The notes below the pieces were generated by a model. The model was not told the origin of the DNA, did not search any database, and saw only the letters and a list, made by a program, of their open reading frames with translations. A stretch of DNA of 64,000 nucleotides from Polyangiaceae bacterium. Lineage in GTDB: Bacteria > Myxococcota_A > Polyangia > Polyangiales > Polyangiaceae. The position numbers were made by a program, and so were the translations under genes. Positions 34,543 to 46,936 of the stretch are shown one piece after another. The DNA lies in contig JADJXL010000028.1 in NCBI GenBank assembly GCA_016715885.1, forward strand, positions 992,001-1,056,000, written 5' to 3'. Within the stretch, counting starts at the first letter, position 1; every line of letters begins with the position of its first letter.

Positions 34543-35778
34543 ATGAAGGTTCGTGCACGGGTCATGCTGATGACCGCAGCGGTGCTCATGATATCGGCTG
34601 CCGGGTGTGGCAAGAAAAACACGGGCGACAAGTCGAACGCTGCCGTGCAAACAGCCACTCGAACGGCGCCGACGGTGCGCTTTGCCAAAGTCGAAGAAAA
34701 AATGCTCGCACCCACGCTCGAGGTGAGTGGGTCGCTCGCAGCCGACGAATCGAGCGAAGTGGCCGCAGCGACCGGCGGCATTTGCACGAAGGTCGCGATC
34801 GACGTCGGCGTACGCGTGAAAAAAGGCGACGTCCTCGTGCAGCTCGACAGCCGCGATCCTGCTTTGCGCGCCCAAGCTGCCGACGCCTCTGCAACGCAAG
34901 CTCTTGCAAAACTGGGCATCAAACGCGGCGAAAAGTTCGACCCCGACAAAGTGGCCGAAGTCCGCGCCGCAAAAGAAGGCATGGATCTCGCCGTCGACGA
35001 AGCAGCTCGCACCAAGGGCCTCTTCGAAAGCGGCGCGGTCGCTCAAGCCGCCTACGATCAAGCTCGCACACGTGCCGAGCAAGCTCGCGCGCAATACGAC
35101 GCCGCTTACAACGGCGCGATGCAAGCCTACGCAGGCCTCGCCGCTGCCCAGTCCCAAGCCAACCTCGCGCGCAAGTCCGTCTCTGACACGTCGATTCGCG
35201 CGCCGTTCGATGGTGCGGTGTCCGAACGCCGCATCTCCGTGGGCGAGTTCGCGCAGATGGGAAAGGTCGTCGCCGTCGTCGTGCGCGACGATGTTTTGCG
35301 TCTCCGCATCGACATTCCCGAAACCGACGCAGCCAAAGTCTCCGTCGGCAAGGAAGTCAGCCTGACCGTCGCCGCGTATCCCGGGCGCGTCTTCAAAGGC
35401 GTCGTCAAACGCATCGGCGCAAGCGTCAAAGCTCAATCTCGAGCGCTCCCGATCGAAGCCGAAGTGCCCAACACCGACGGCGTGTTGAAACCCGGATTCT
35501 TCGCGCGTGCGTACATCGAGCTCGGTGAAACCGCGAGCAAAGCCTTGTTCGTTCCTCGCGCGGCCATCGGAAGCTCGGGCAGTGCGTCGCGCGTGTTCGT
35601 GCGCGTCGGCAATCGCGTGATCGAACGCATCGTCACGCTCGGTCGCGAGATCGACGGCCTCGTCGAAGTTCACGGCAACCTAGAGCCCACCGACGAAGTC
35701 GCGATCGACAACATCGATCAACTCTCGGACGGCGCCGACATCGTCCTTGCCGCAGGCCAAGCAGCGGAAAGAAAGTAG
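34543..35778 (+). CDS. RND efflux periplasmic adaptor lipoprotein
   Basis: A 411-residue membrane-fusion protein. It has a lipoprotein signal (VLMISAAGC, cysteine near residue 24), an N-terminal barrel piece (ATGGICTKVAIDVGVRVKKGDVL), a coiled-coil hairpin rich in Ala/Gln (about 110-215), the lipoyl partner strand ISVGEFAQMGKV and the C-terminal barrel (FARAYIELGETASKALFVPRAA, VEVHGNLEPTDEVAID). This is the standard AcrA/MexA order. The pump gene follows after 8 bp. The coupled pair should move small hydrophobic or toxic compounds out. No outer-membrane channel gene is next to it, so a shared TolC-like channel would be needed. Confidence 0.92.
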   Translation: MKVRARVMLMTAAVLMISAAGCGKKNTGDKSNAAVQTATRTAPTVRFAKVEEKMLAPTLEVSGSLAADESSEVAAATGGICTKVAIDVGVRVKKGDVLVQLDSRDPALRAQAADASATQALAKLGIKRGEKFDPDKVAEVRAAKEGMDLAVDEAARTKGLFESGAVAQAAYDQARTRAEQARAQYDAAYNGAMQAYAGLAAAQSQANLARKSVSDTSIRAPFDGAVSERRISVGEFAQMGKVVAVVVRDDVLRLRIDIPETDAAKVSVGKEVSLTVAAYPGRVFKGVVKRIGASVKAQSRALPIEAEVPNTDGVLKPGFFARAYIELGETASKALFVPRAAIGSSGSASRVFVRVGNRVIERIVTLGREIDGLVEVHGNLEPTDEVAIDNIDQLSDGADIVLAAGQAAERK

Positions 35779-35786
35779 GTGCGAAG

Positions 35787-38981
<3,195 letters not shown>

Positions 38982-39009
38982 TCCTGCAATCGCAGATCGA
39001 GCCGTCTCG

Positions 39010-39029
39010 CGCCTGCACGCATGCGGGCG
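39010..39029. terminator. Stem-loop after the efflux operon
   Basis: A hairpin with an 8-bp stem (CGCCTGCA pairing with TGCGGGCG, one G-T wobble) and a CGCA loop lies 29 bp after the pump stop. It has no T-run behind it, so it is not a classic rho-independent terminator. It could be a pausing or rho-dependent end. Confidence 0.35.
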
Positions 39030-39153
39030 GCTGCTTCCGTACATCCTGCAGGTTTACAATGGTATGCACGGCACCCGAGAAGCTTGCTTTGCCGTTCGTC
39101 GCGTGCCACTGTGCAACTGTTTCCCGGCCTTTTTCGCGACTTCATCGGCGCCT

Positions 39154-40638
39154 ATGAAAACCCCCAAATTGCTCGCTGCCATCGCTACTTTTCCCTCGTT
39201 GGTCGTGGCTTGCTCGGGGCCGGCGCCGGTGAAAAACGTCGACCCCAAAGTTTCGCCACCGGCCGTCGAGGCGCATATGTCCGCGGCGGATGCGACAATG
39301 GCCAGCGCTGGAGCGGCTCGTTGTTCATTGCAGGATGCGCAGGTTGGGGCGCTTGCGAAGGATGGTGGTGTTGCCGTTGGGTTTGGCCAACGAGGTGGTC
39401 TCGTTGCGTGGACGAGTCCCCAAGGAATGCGGGTAAAACCACTTACATCCGCCGGTGCGCCCGATGGTTCTGCTGTGCCCATTTCATTTCCCAAAGGTGC
39501 CGTTCCCGTGGCCGTTGCGGCCATTGGGCGGGGATTCGCCGTCATTGCCAAACGTGTCGAAATGGAAACAGGGCCCTGCGAGGAAGAAAAACCCGGCGAA
39601 ACGAAACCTACCGACGCCAAACCCACCGAAACGAAACCTGCCGACGCCAAACCTGGTAGCGTAAAACCGGGTGATCCAAAACCCGCGGGCGCCAAACCTG
39701 GTAATGTAAAACCCGGCGATACCAAACCGGCTGATTCAAAGCCTGCGGATGCGAAGCCGGGTGAGGTAAAACCTGGCGACGTAAAACCCGGCGCCGCCAA
39801 ACCGGCTGAATCACAACCTGCCAACGCGCCAGCACCGACGTGCAAGCCCCCGGGGCACGAGTTTTTCGTGCAATTCACCGACTTGGACGGTGGGCACGCA
39901 ACGGCTGGGCGGCCGTTTCATACGGGCCTCGTCGACATCGAAACGATCATTGCCGGTGATGGTCATGCGATTGGGCTGATCACGAAAAACGATGTCGTTT
40001 GGGTTCGAAAACGAGGCGATGGGCGGCTCGATACGCATCGGATCGACTTGCCTCGCGCGGCGCACGTGATCCCCGTACGCGGATTCGGTCCGCCGGCGAT
40101 TTTGCTCGTTGACAACGACCTTTCGTTGCAGCTTCTGGACGAACGCGGTGTGCAGGACATCCAAGGAAAGTTTGCTGGGGCAGCGTCCAATCCTGCACCG
40201 AAGCCGGGGTTGAAGCCTTCCGCCAATCCTTCGCCGAAACCGAGCGCCCATGTGCGACTCTATGGTCATTGGGGCCCCAATGGCCGTATCGAAGTGGTGC
40301 GTCGAGCGGGCGATTTGGCGCAATATGCAATCATCGAAAAACTCGAGATGCGGGTGCTCGGAGATTCAGATAGCCAGCAAATTCGTGAATCGTTCACGAG
40401 CGTCATCGAGCCGATCATGGAAAATGGCCGGCTTCAAAGAATTGGGTGGGACAAACGACCGGTGGGTGGGGACATCGACCCTCGCGAAATCGACCGCGCG
40501 GCAGATTTGTCACGTAACCATTTCGCGTGGACTGGGAGTGTTTTCGTTTTTGCGCATCCGACGAGTCCGGCGCATCGAGCGGAGGCGTACGCTGCGGGGA
40601 TCGTCATCGCCAATTGTGCTGGCGAAGCGAAAAAATGA
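39154..40638 (+). CDS. Lipoprotein with a Lys-Pro pentapeptide repeat region
   Basis: A 494-residue lipoprotein starting at the ATG at 39154, which gives the signal peptide ATFPSLVVAC with cysteine 20. The first 145 residues form a small domain. Residues 146-222 are about 15 pentapeptide units with Lys-Pro at every fifth position, encoded by 15-bp repeats that have drifted. A beta-rich C-terminal domain follows (strands FFVQFTDLDGGHATAG, GLITKNDVVWVRKRGDG). The Lys-Pro region is probably an extended periplasmic spacer, as in TonB. No family is recognised. The repeat may vary in length between strains. Confidence 0.72.
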   Translation: MKTPKLLAAIATFPSLVVACSGPAPVKNVDPKVSPPAVEAHMSAADATMASAGAARCSLQDAQVGALAKDGGVAVGFGQRGGLVAWTSPQGMRVKPLTSAGAPDGSAVPISFPKGAVPVAVAAIGRGFAVIAKRVEMETGPCEEEKPGETKPTDAKPTETKPADAKPGSVKPGDPKPAGAKPGNVKPGDTKPADSKPADAKPGEVKPGDVKPGAAKPAESQPANAPAPTCKPPGHEFFVQFTDLDGGHATAGRPFHTGLVDIETIIAGDGHAIGLITKNDVVWVRKRGDGRLDTHRIDLPRAAHVIPVRGFGPPAILLVDNDLSLQLLDERGVQDIQGKFAGAASNPAPKPGLKPSANPSPKPSAHVRLYGHWGPNGRIEVVRRAGDLAQYAIIEKLEMRVLGDSDSQQIRESFTSVIEPIMENGRLQRIGWDKRPVGGDIDPREIDRAADLSRNHFAWTGSVFVFAHPTSPAHRAEAYAAGIVIANCAGEAKK

Positions 40639-40696
40639 CGCGTTGCAGGATGATGGAAGGAAGTTTGGCCGGGGCGGGTTTGTAGCGGAGTATCGG

Positions 40697-41056
40697 TCAG
40701 CGAGCGCGTGCGGGTTGCGACTTCGCAGCGGCCTGCACTGACTTGGCGAGCTCGCGACGCAATTTCTTGACATCCGAGGCGGGCAATTTGCGGACGAGCT
40801 CCGCGACCTGGGCGCGTTCGTCGTCGGCCGCGAAGGTGAGGACGTAGAGCGCCGACAGTTCGAGACCTTTGGCAAGACGATCGATGGTTTGGATCGTAAT
40901 GGCGGCAAGGCCGTGTTCGACGCTGGAGAGATGGCCCTTAGAAAGCCCGCTGATGTCAGCAAGCTCGGCCAGGGACATGTTGCGTTCGAGGCGCAGTTCG
41001 CGGATGCGAGCGCCAACTTTGGATGCAAAGGGTTCGGGTTCAGTTCGCCTGGGCAT
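40697..41056 (-). CDS. Xre-family transcriptional regulator
   Basis: A 119-residue protein with an N-terminal helix-turn-helix of the lambda-repressor (Xre) type: VGARIRELRLERNMSLAELA (about 14-33), SGLSKGHLSSVEHG (about 36-49), then helices 4 and 5. The C-terminal part is helical and Lys/Arg/Ala-rich and could mediate dimer formation. It converges on the lipoprotein gene and is divergent from the sigma-factor-like gene 255 bp away. No target site is evident. Confidence 0.85.
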   Translation of the reverse strand: MPRRTEPEPFASKVGARIRELRLERNMSLAELADISGLSKGHLSSVEHGLAAITIQTIDRLAKGLELSALYVLTFAADDERAQVAELVRKLPASDVKKLRRELAKSVQAAAKSQPARAR

Positions 41057-41311
41057 GCTGGGTCAATAACACGGGACGATGGGGAAAGACAAACAAAATT
41101 GCCTCGGTAGACAAAAATCATGGGCCGTTCGGATTGCGAACGTCTGTCCTGGCGACTCTGGGTTGGTCCCGACGTCGGCCTTCGCTTGGGTGCGTCGCGC
41201 CAAAGGTCCGTTCGAGGCGTTTGCCCGCGCTCTGGGGGGATCGGGTGCGTCATCCATTACGCATTTCGGTCGATGCTCGGGGATGGGAAAAACCTTTGAT
41301 GGATTGTCGGT

Positions 41312-42553
41312 TTGCCCGACGAGCGTTTGTCGTTGGCTATCGAGTGTCACCTGTTTCGCCATCCATCCCAACGAACCGTATTGGTGACGCAAAATACCAT
41401 TGCGTCGTTGGTGTATGCTGTTTCATTACATATACCCACAAATTTTGCTGTTCGTGCATTTTTGGATCGGGATGGGAGGGGGGGTTTTGCCCTTCCGAGT
41501 GTGGGTCGATTGAACGCTCGAAACCGTGACGAGTGGTCTGCCGAGCAAATTTGCTCGAATGACGCATTCCTCGCGAAGTTTGCCGAGGTGCTGCCGAAGT
41601 GGCTGCGGCGGTGCGGCGTGCGGCGAGCGGACATTGCGGACGCGGTGCAGGAAGCGCTTCTCCAGATATGTGAATCGCGCCACAAAATCTTGACGGACGC
41701 GGATGGGCCGCGTCAGGCGTTGATTCGTATCGTGTCCAACGTTGCGCTTCGAGCGCGTCGGCAGGCGCAGCGGGATGCCGAGCGGTATTTGAGTATCGAG
41801 AGTGTCGAGGCGCCGGATCCGCGGGATGAGGCGGCGTGGGTCGAGGCGCGAGTGCTCGTGCTTTTGGCCATCGAGAAACTGGACGAACCTGCGCAAGCAT
41901 TGATTTACGCGCACGAGATCGAGGGGCGGACGAACCTCGAGATTGCCAAGGCGCTCAATGAGAAAGAGGACACCATCGAGCGGCGGGTGTTCGTGGCGAA
42001 CAAGCGGCTGCGTGGGGCGGTCGGGCGTCTCGTGGGTGGGCGCAAGTCTGTGGGGTCGCGTGAGGCGCTCTTGTTATGCGGTCTCGGTTTCGATCCATTC
42101 GATAAGGCGATTTTCGGCGCCGTATTCGAAACGCTGGGCATGACGCCACAGCTATCGACGATATTGAAGTTTCGACCCGTGTCGCGGCCCAGCATTCCCA
42201 CGGTGGCGCTCATGGGTGCATTGGTATTCGCCCCCATTTCATCCGAGCCGATTACATCATCCGTACCCGAGGCGAAGCGGCTATCTTCCGTGAAGTTGCC
42301 GGAGCTCGAGCGGGCGCCGCTTGACGCAGGCAAATCTTTGCCGCCTGCCGCATCTTCCAAGAAGGATTTGCAAGCAGGTAGCAGAGTCGAGCCGGCCGGT
42401 GCAACGACCGTCAGTAAGCCACTGTCGAGAGCCGATCACAAGGCGGCACCGAAATCGAATGCAGCGCCGAAATCGAAAGAGGTTTTGGATCCCGCCATCG
42501 TGAATCGAATGCGGGGATCGGAGACACCTGGCGTCGCTCCAATTACCAAGTAG
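41312..42553 (+). CDS. Sigma-70-family protein with a long C-terminal tail
   Basis: The annotated 413 residues begin at a TTG; a GTG at 41384 is an alternative, and the real start is uncertain. Region 2 is around FAEVLPKWLRRCGVRRADIA (DNA melting and -10 contacts, about 92-111). Region 4 is around NLEIAKALNEKEDTIERRVF (-35 contacts). After region 4 the protein has an extra 150 residues ending in a Ser/Lys/Pro-rich tail with AAPKSNAAPKSK. This architecture is known in extracytoplasmic-function sigma factors with extended C-termini. The tail contains a weak hydrophobic stretch near SIPTVALMGALVF and could be an inhibitory or membrane-linked module. No anti-sigma gene is recognised nearby. Confidence 0.75.
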   Translation: MPDERLSLAIECHLFRHPSQRTVLVTQNTIASLVYAVSLHIPTNFAVRAFLDRDGRGGFALPSVGRLNARNRDEWSAEQICSNDAFLAKFAEVLPKWLRRCGVRRADIADAVQEALLQICESRHKILTDADGPRQALIRIVSNVALRARRQAQRDAERYLSIESVEAPDPRDEAAWVEARVLVLLAIEKLDEPAQALIYAHEIEGRTNLEIAKALNEKEDTIERRVFVANKRLRGAVGRLVGGRKSVGSREALLLCGLGFDPFDKAIFGAVFETLGMTPQLSTILKFRPVSRPSIPTVALMGALVFAPISSEPITSSVPEAKRLSSVKLPELERAPLDAGKSLPPAASSKKDLQAGSRVEPAGATTVSKPLSRADHKAAPKSNAAPKSKEVLDPAIVNRMRGSETPGVAPITK

Positions 42554-42669
42554 CGTGCGCTGGCGTCATCGCATCGCGGTGACGATATCGCACTGGATTT
42601 GTATTCAGTAACAACCTGCGACGTCGGTCGCAATGAGGAGCGGTGTATCCGCGGTTCGGGAGGAGGAGT

Positions 42670-43002
42670 ATGTTGCGCCAACAATATGCAGAGGATTCGC
42701 TGGTCGTTCGGGTGGGCAAGAGAATCCGCAAATTGCGCAAGGAACGGGGGCTATCGCTTCGCGATTTCGGAAAAATCGCCGGTGTACACCCATTTCACGT
42801 GATGTCCATCGAGCTCGGGCAATTGGCTGCGAATACTCGAACGCTCCGCGCCATTGCGAAGGCGCTGGACGTCGCGCCGCTGGATTTGCTCAATCACGAC
42901 ACCGAAAACGATGATATCGGGCACATCGTCGAAATGATGCGCCGTCAGCCCGAATGCGTTCGGAAAATCATGCTCAAAGTAAGACCGCTCGTCGAGAACT
43001 GA
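42670..43002 (+). CDS. Xre-family transcriptional regulator
   Basis: A 110-residue regulator. The ATG at 42670 is chosen because GGAGGAGG lies just upstream at an optimal distance; the frame itself is open from a GTG at 42643. The helix-turn-helix runs VGKRIRKLRKERGLSLRDFG (about 15-34) and AGVHPFHVMSIELG (about 37-50). The C-terminal helices include IVEMMRRQPECV. It is 117 bp after the sigma-like gene in the same direction and may be cotranscribed or independently regulated. Confidence 0.83.
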   Translation: MLRQQYAEDSLVVRVGKRIRKLRKERGLSLRDFGKIAGVHPFHVMSIELGQLAANTRTLRAIAKALDVAPLDLLNHDTENDDIGHIVEMMRRQPECVRKIMLKVRPLVEN

Positions 43003-43091
43003 TCGCACGGGCCAGGAAGCTCGACATCGCAAAATTGGTCTGGTAAACGACGGTACGTGCCCATTGTCATCGACCGTTCGTCCCGGAGCAA

Positions 43092-44255
43092 GTGCGTTTG
43101 ACGACGTATCCTTGGGCCATCCTATGTGTGGTGCTGCTCGCCATACCTGGTTTGGCCGGTGCAACCCCCCCACCCTCGTCTTCATCCCCCGCATCGGCGG
43201 CACGACCTGCTGACGATTTCGACACGCACAAGAAGCAGGGTGATGCGGCTCGAGCTGCGGGCCGTTCGAACGAAGCGCTCGCGGCGTACACGAAGGCGCA
43301 GGCGTTGCGCGACGATCCGATCGTCGCTGGATACGCTGGGCTGATTCTCTTCGAGCACGGCAATTACGACGTCGCAGCGTTCCACTTGCTGAAGGCGATC
43401 ACGCGTCCCGCGAAGGGTTTGTCCGCGGACGAGCACGCGCAGTTCTTCGAGACGTACCACAAGGCGCTGTTGAAGGTTTGTCGGGTCGATGTCGAGGTGA
43501 GTCGCACGGGTGCTCGTGTCGACCTCGATGGAACTGACGTTGGTGACGAGCAGGCGAATTTTTGGGTGTTCGTCAATCCTGGCAAGCACTCGATGCGCGC
43601 GACGCTCGAAGGATTCGACGACGCCACGCACGACTTCGATGCAGAGGCGGGTGGTCACGAAAAAGTCAGACTCGTCATGCGTCCGAAGACATCCAAGCCA
43701 GTCGTGGTCGAGCAGAAGAAGGACAAGCCCACGAAGACGTTATACGTTGCCAAACCAGCGACAAACCCCTTGAAATCAAGCAGTTCGGGAAGGTTTGTCC
43801 TCGGAGGTGGCGTGTCGACGGTGTTTGGCGCGACGCCCGGTGTGGCACTTGGGCTGCATGGACACGCGGCGTGGCGATCGCGATCGTGGTGGGAAATCGG
43901 CGGGGATTTGCGGTTTGCGGTGACGCTTGGAAGTGGCGAATATGCGTTCGGCAGCGCATCGACGTGGGCGGTGATCTTTGCGCCGTGCGGGCGCGTTCGC
44001 GAGCATTGGTTTGGCTGTTTGCTCGTGCAGGGTGATGGTGGTCTCTCTCATTCGCTAAACTCGCCCTGGGTGCGATTTGGGTTCGGCGTGCGTGCGGGAT
44101 ACGAGTTTCACTGGAACGAACGCTTTCACGTGCGACTCTTCGGCGACTTGGCGATACAGCATGATTGGCCTCGTTTTTACCACAGGAACCGCATGGTTTG
44201 GGAGGGGATGGTTGTCCTTCCAACCGTCGGAATCGATGGATTGAAATTTTTCTAG
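43092..44255 (+). CDS. TPR-containing protein with a C-terminal beta-barrel
   Basis: A 387-residue exported protein. A signal peptide (AILCVVLLAIPGLAGA) is followed by about 80 residues of TPR-like helices (GDAARAAGRSNEALAAYTKA), a PEGA-like strand pair near VEVSRTGARVDLDGTDVG, a Lys/Pro linker, and then a C-terminal half rich in aromatic-ended strands (WWEIGGDLRFAVTL, VRFGFGVRAGYEFHW). It ends in a terminal Phe-Phe like an outer-membrane barrel. The start GTG at 43092 places the signal correctly. A periplasm-to-outer-membrane assembly or secretion role is inferred. Confidence 0.72.
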   Translation: MRLTTYPWAILCVVLLAIPGLAGATPPPSSSSPASAARPADDFDTHKKQGDAARAAGRSNEALAAYTKAQALRDDPIVAGYAGLILFEHGNYDVAAFHLLKAITRPAKGLSADEHAQFFETYHKALLKVCRVDVEVSRTGARVDLDGTDVGDEQANFWVFVNPGKHSMRATLEGFDDATHDFDAEAGGHEKVRLVMRPKTSKPVVVEQKKDKPTKTLYVAKPATNPLKSSSSGRFVLGGGVSTVFGATPGVALGLHGHAAWRSRSWWEIGGDLRFAVTLGSGEYAFGSASTWAVIFAPCGRVREHWFGCLLVQGDGGLSHSLNSPWVRFGFGVRAGYEFHWNERFHVRLFGDLAIQHDWPRFYHRNRMVWEGMVVLPTVGIDGLKFF

Positions 44256-44288
44256 ACAGACCCGCGGTTTGTCCTGTAGGGTTTGACC

Positions 44289-45620
44289 ATGAACCTGCGC
44301 CAGTTCATCTTGGCAGTTGCAGTGGTTGTCGGCGGGCTCATCGCCAACGCTTGCGACGGAGAGGTCCCTTGCGACGTCCCCAGCGCGAAAGCATTCAGCG
44401 CTTGGCAATGCCGCGACATTCGCGACTCATGCAAAGATCCAGATCGCCCGTTACTCCACGACGATGCGTGTATGAACTTCCGCAGGAAGTGCGAGGATCC
44501 GAACGACGAGCTGTATCAACATGAAGAGTGCGCCGCCATGCTGCTGCCAACGCTGCCACCTGACGCCGGCACGGATACGGATGCATCTGAGGATGAGGAT
44601 GCAGGCGCGTCTGAGGACGCGGCGTTCGATGCGGCAACCGACGGGCAGTCCGCTCGCGGAACCTGCATTCCCAATGCGCCAGATTATTTTGCAGATCCGC
44701 AACCGGTATGGATCGGACCCAATGTCCAGGACATTGGGCCGACGGATTGCCCAACATACATCGGCGCACCTGGCGGCCAAGGCTATTTTGCCTTGTATGT
44801 GCCCCCATCCGACGGGTGCGCCAAATGCGCGTGCGGTCCCATTGAAGGCACATGCTCACCGCAGGTAACCTCGATTCACGTTCGTAGTGGTTTGTGCAGC
44901 ATACCGGAGGCCCCAACGACACCGTTTGACCCGCCCGAGAACTGGGATGGTTCGTGCACGAATGACCACGCCATACCCGCCAATGCCGAGTGCCCCGCGG
45001 GCAGTGGCATTCCGTGCGCGCAGTCCATTTACGTTTCGGCGCTGCCCGATCCGGTGCAGGGCTGCAAACCTGTCACCATTCCGGTCCCAAAAGCCATTAC
45101 GGATGCACCGAGATGGCAGAAAGTGGCATTGTCTTGCAGTCCACAGTATTTCGGTACCGACGGTTGCGAAGGTTCAGAATCGCGCTGGGCGGACATTCCC
45201 GACGACGACCATTGGCGTTACTGCGTGCATCACACCCACAAAGGCGTGCACGCGTGTCCGGAAAAAGGCAAATACACGAACCAGTACGTCGTGTATCCCC
45301 ACAAAGCCATCATCGATCATCGCTCTTGTACCGAATGCGGATGCAAGGCGTCTGGTGGGGCATGTTATGGCACATTCAATGTTTATGAAGACGAAAATTG
45401 TACCAAGTTATTGACAACTGAAACACTTGGCTCTGACGCTCCCGATTGTGATGATCTTTTACCGCCCGGTAGAGCGGTCGGGAGCAAAGAAATCGTCAAT
45501 TTAAAGTATGAGTCGGGTAGTTGTGAGCCCACGGGCGGTTTTCCCGTAGGCTCGGTCGAGATTGATGAAACGGACGCCGTTACGTGGTGCTGCATCGAGC
45601 CTTGGGACCTGCGCCAATGA
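44289..45620 (+). CDS. Cys-rich lipoprotein
   Basis: A 443-residue lipoprotein starting at the ATG at 44289 (a TTG at 44283 is a less likely start). The lipobox is LIANAC (cysteine about residue 22). An acidic Asp/Glu/Ala linker is followed by a domain with more than 20 cysteines in motifs such as KCACGPIEGTC and CTECGCKASGGACYG, typical of the large, poorly characterised Cys-rich lipoproteins of Polyangiales. It is probably disulfide-linked and surface displayed. The function is unknown. It precedes a related but broken gene. Confidence 0.75.
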   Translation: MNLRQFILAVAVVVGGLIANACDGEVPCDVPSAKAFSAWQCRDIRDSCKDPDRPLLHDDACMNFRRKCEDPNDELYQHEECAAMLLPTLPPDAGTDTDASEDEDAGASEDAAFDAATDGQSARGTCIPNAPDYFADPQPVWIGPNVQDIGPTDCPTYIGAPGGQGYFALYVPPSDGCAKCACGPIEGTCSPQVTSIHVRSGLCSIPEAPTTPFDPPENWDGSCTNDHAIPANAECPAGSGIPCAQSIYVSALPDPVQGCKPVTIPVPKAITDAPRWQKVALSCSPQYFGTDGCEGSESRWADIPDDDHWRYCVHHTHKGVHACPEKGKYTNQYVVYPHKAIIDHRSCTECGCKASGGACYGTFNVYEDENCTKLLTTETLGSDAPDCDDLLPPGRAVGSKEIVNLKYESGSCEPTGGFPVGSVEIDETDAVTWCCIEPWDLRQ

Positions 45621-45655
45621 CGCCCGTGCGAATTTGAATCAAGAGAGGTCATGTC

Positions 45656-46876
45656 ATGAAGGCTGCGCGCGTTTTCGCGTGGATGTCGTTGTGTATGCAT
45701 TGGGAATGGGTTTGTCCGGGTCCGGGTTGTTCCTTGGCAGCCTTGCCCAGATATGGGACCGTTGATAATCATCGATAACCGCGAATACAAGGAATCCTTT
45801 TTCGAGCCCGATTGGCTTTGCTACGGCCGTAAAAAGGGCGAGCCACCGTACGCTGGGCCCGAGCAACCCCCACCGCCAGATCAACCACCTCCGCCTCCCC
45901 TCGATGTGCCCGATGTGAGCATGGTCAGCCCTCCGGATCCGCCAGGTCCAAAAGACTCCGAAGGCGTTCTCAAGGCCGCGATAATGCTCAATAGTTGCTT
46001 CTTGAACCTGCACTTCAATGAACCGGAGATCAATTATTCCATCTCCTCCATGTATTATGAGTTTCCACGACGTTGGATCCATGCAGAAATGTATCGACGA
46101 ACTGAATGTTTTAAAACCAAATCGAATGGTTGCGAAGCGGTGCGCGAATGTGTGGGACTCGCGCAAACGGTGGGTGTCAAGCTCCCGCCAACCGAGCCGG
46201 AGTGTGCCGACGATCTATTGCAACTGAGCCATCACTACATAGGCAAAGACTTTACTGTAGATACGGGTATCGACATCACCACATGGATCAATTGCAAGGG
46301 CCTTGATCTTCATTGCTTCGCAGATTTCAAACAAGACTGGTGCAGTCCGCCCAGAACCCCCTGTGAACCAGACGACAACGCCCCTGGCTGCCTCGACGGC
46401 CGCCCCTACAGATGCGCTGATTTCTCTAAGGGAGAAGAACCCGAGTATTACTACTATCAAAAGCTCCGATGTAGCGACTACGGGTTGGAATGTCCCGTTG
46501 ATGCCTACCCCGCATTTCCCGACTGCCGCGCGACCGGACCCGCGTGCGACCACAAAACCGGGGATGCCGATCTGGCCCAATTTTCTTACCAATACGGAAT
46601 TGCGTGCGAAAATGAAACGACCGTGCGCGCATGCATCGGCGGCGGAGAGGCACGTCGTCGATTGCACTTCATTGGCAAACCTTCAAATGCTGAATCCCGG
46701 GCGACCAAACCCATAATGCGGGTTCGCCTGGGAATGCGATGACTACGATGAAGCACCCGTGCGAAGGCGATTCGCTGGTCGTCTGCGACGCCGGACGTCG
46801 CACCAAAATGGATTGCCAAGCCCTTGGATTCACGAGTTGCAACGCCGCACGAACGCAGCCCAAGCATCTACGATAA
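45656..46876 (+). pseudogene. Frameshifted Cys-rich lipoprotein gene
   Basis: The main open frame (45753-46742) lacks a signal sequence and its last 20 or so residues are foreign to the pattern of the rest. The missing parts lie next to it in other frames. Upstream, a hydrophobic signal-like run (LGMGLSGSGLFLGSLA) is in a different frame. Downstream, HVVDCTSLANLQMLNPGR is in frame +2, CDDYDEAP in frame +3, and CEGDSLVVCDAGRRTKMDC returns to frame +2 and ends at 46876. At least four single-base frame changes are needed to join them. Decay of a Cys-rich protein gene is the simplest reading; base-call errors in the assembly cannot be excluded. Confidence 0.7.
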
Positions 46877-46936
46877 ACTTCCCCTCGAATAGCGCGCGCC
46901 GTGCTCAGTACGCCCGCGTCACGGCATAACGCGCCC

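Noticed and set aside
34389..35186. 265-codon open frame on the plus strand overlapping the efflux adaptor
   Set aside because: It is Arg-rich and out of frame with a well-supported membrane-fusion protein gene.
41079..41387. 102-codon open frame between the Xre gene and the sigma-like gene
   Set aside because: It overlaps the start of the sigma-like frame, has no ribosome-binding site and no recognisable features.
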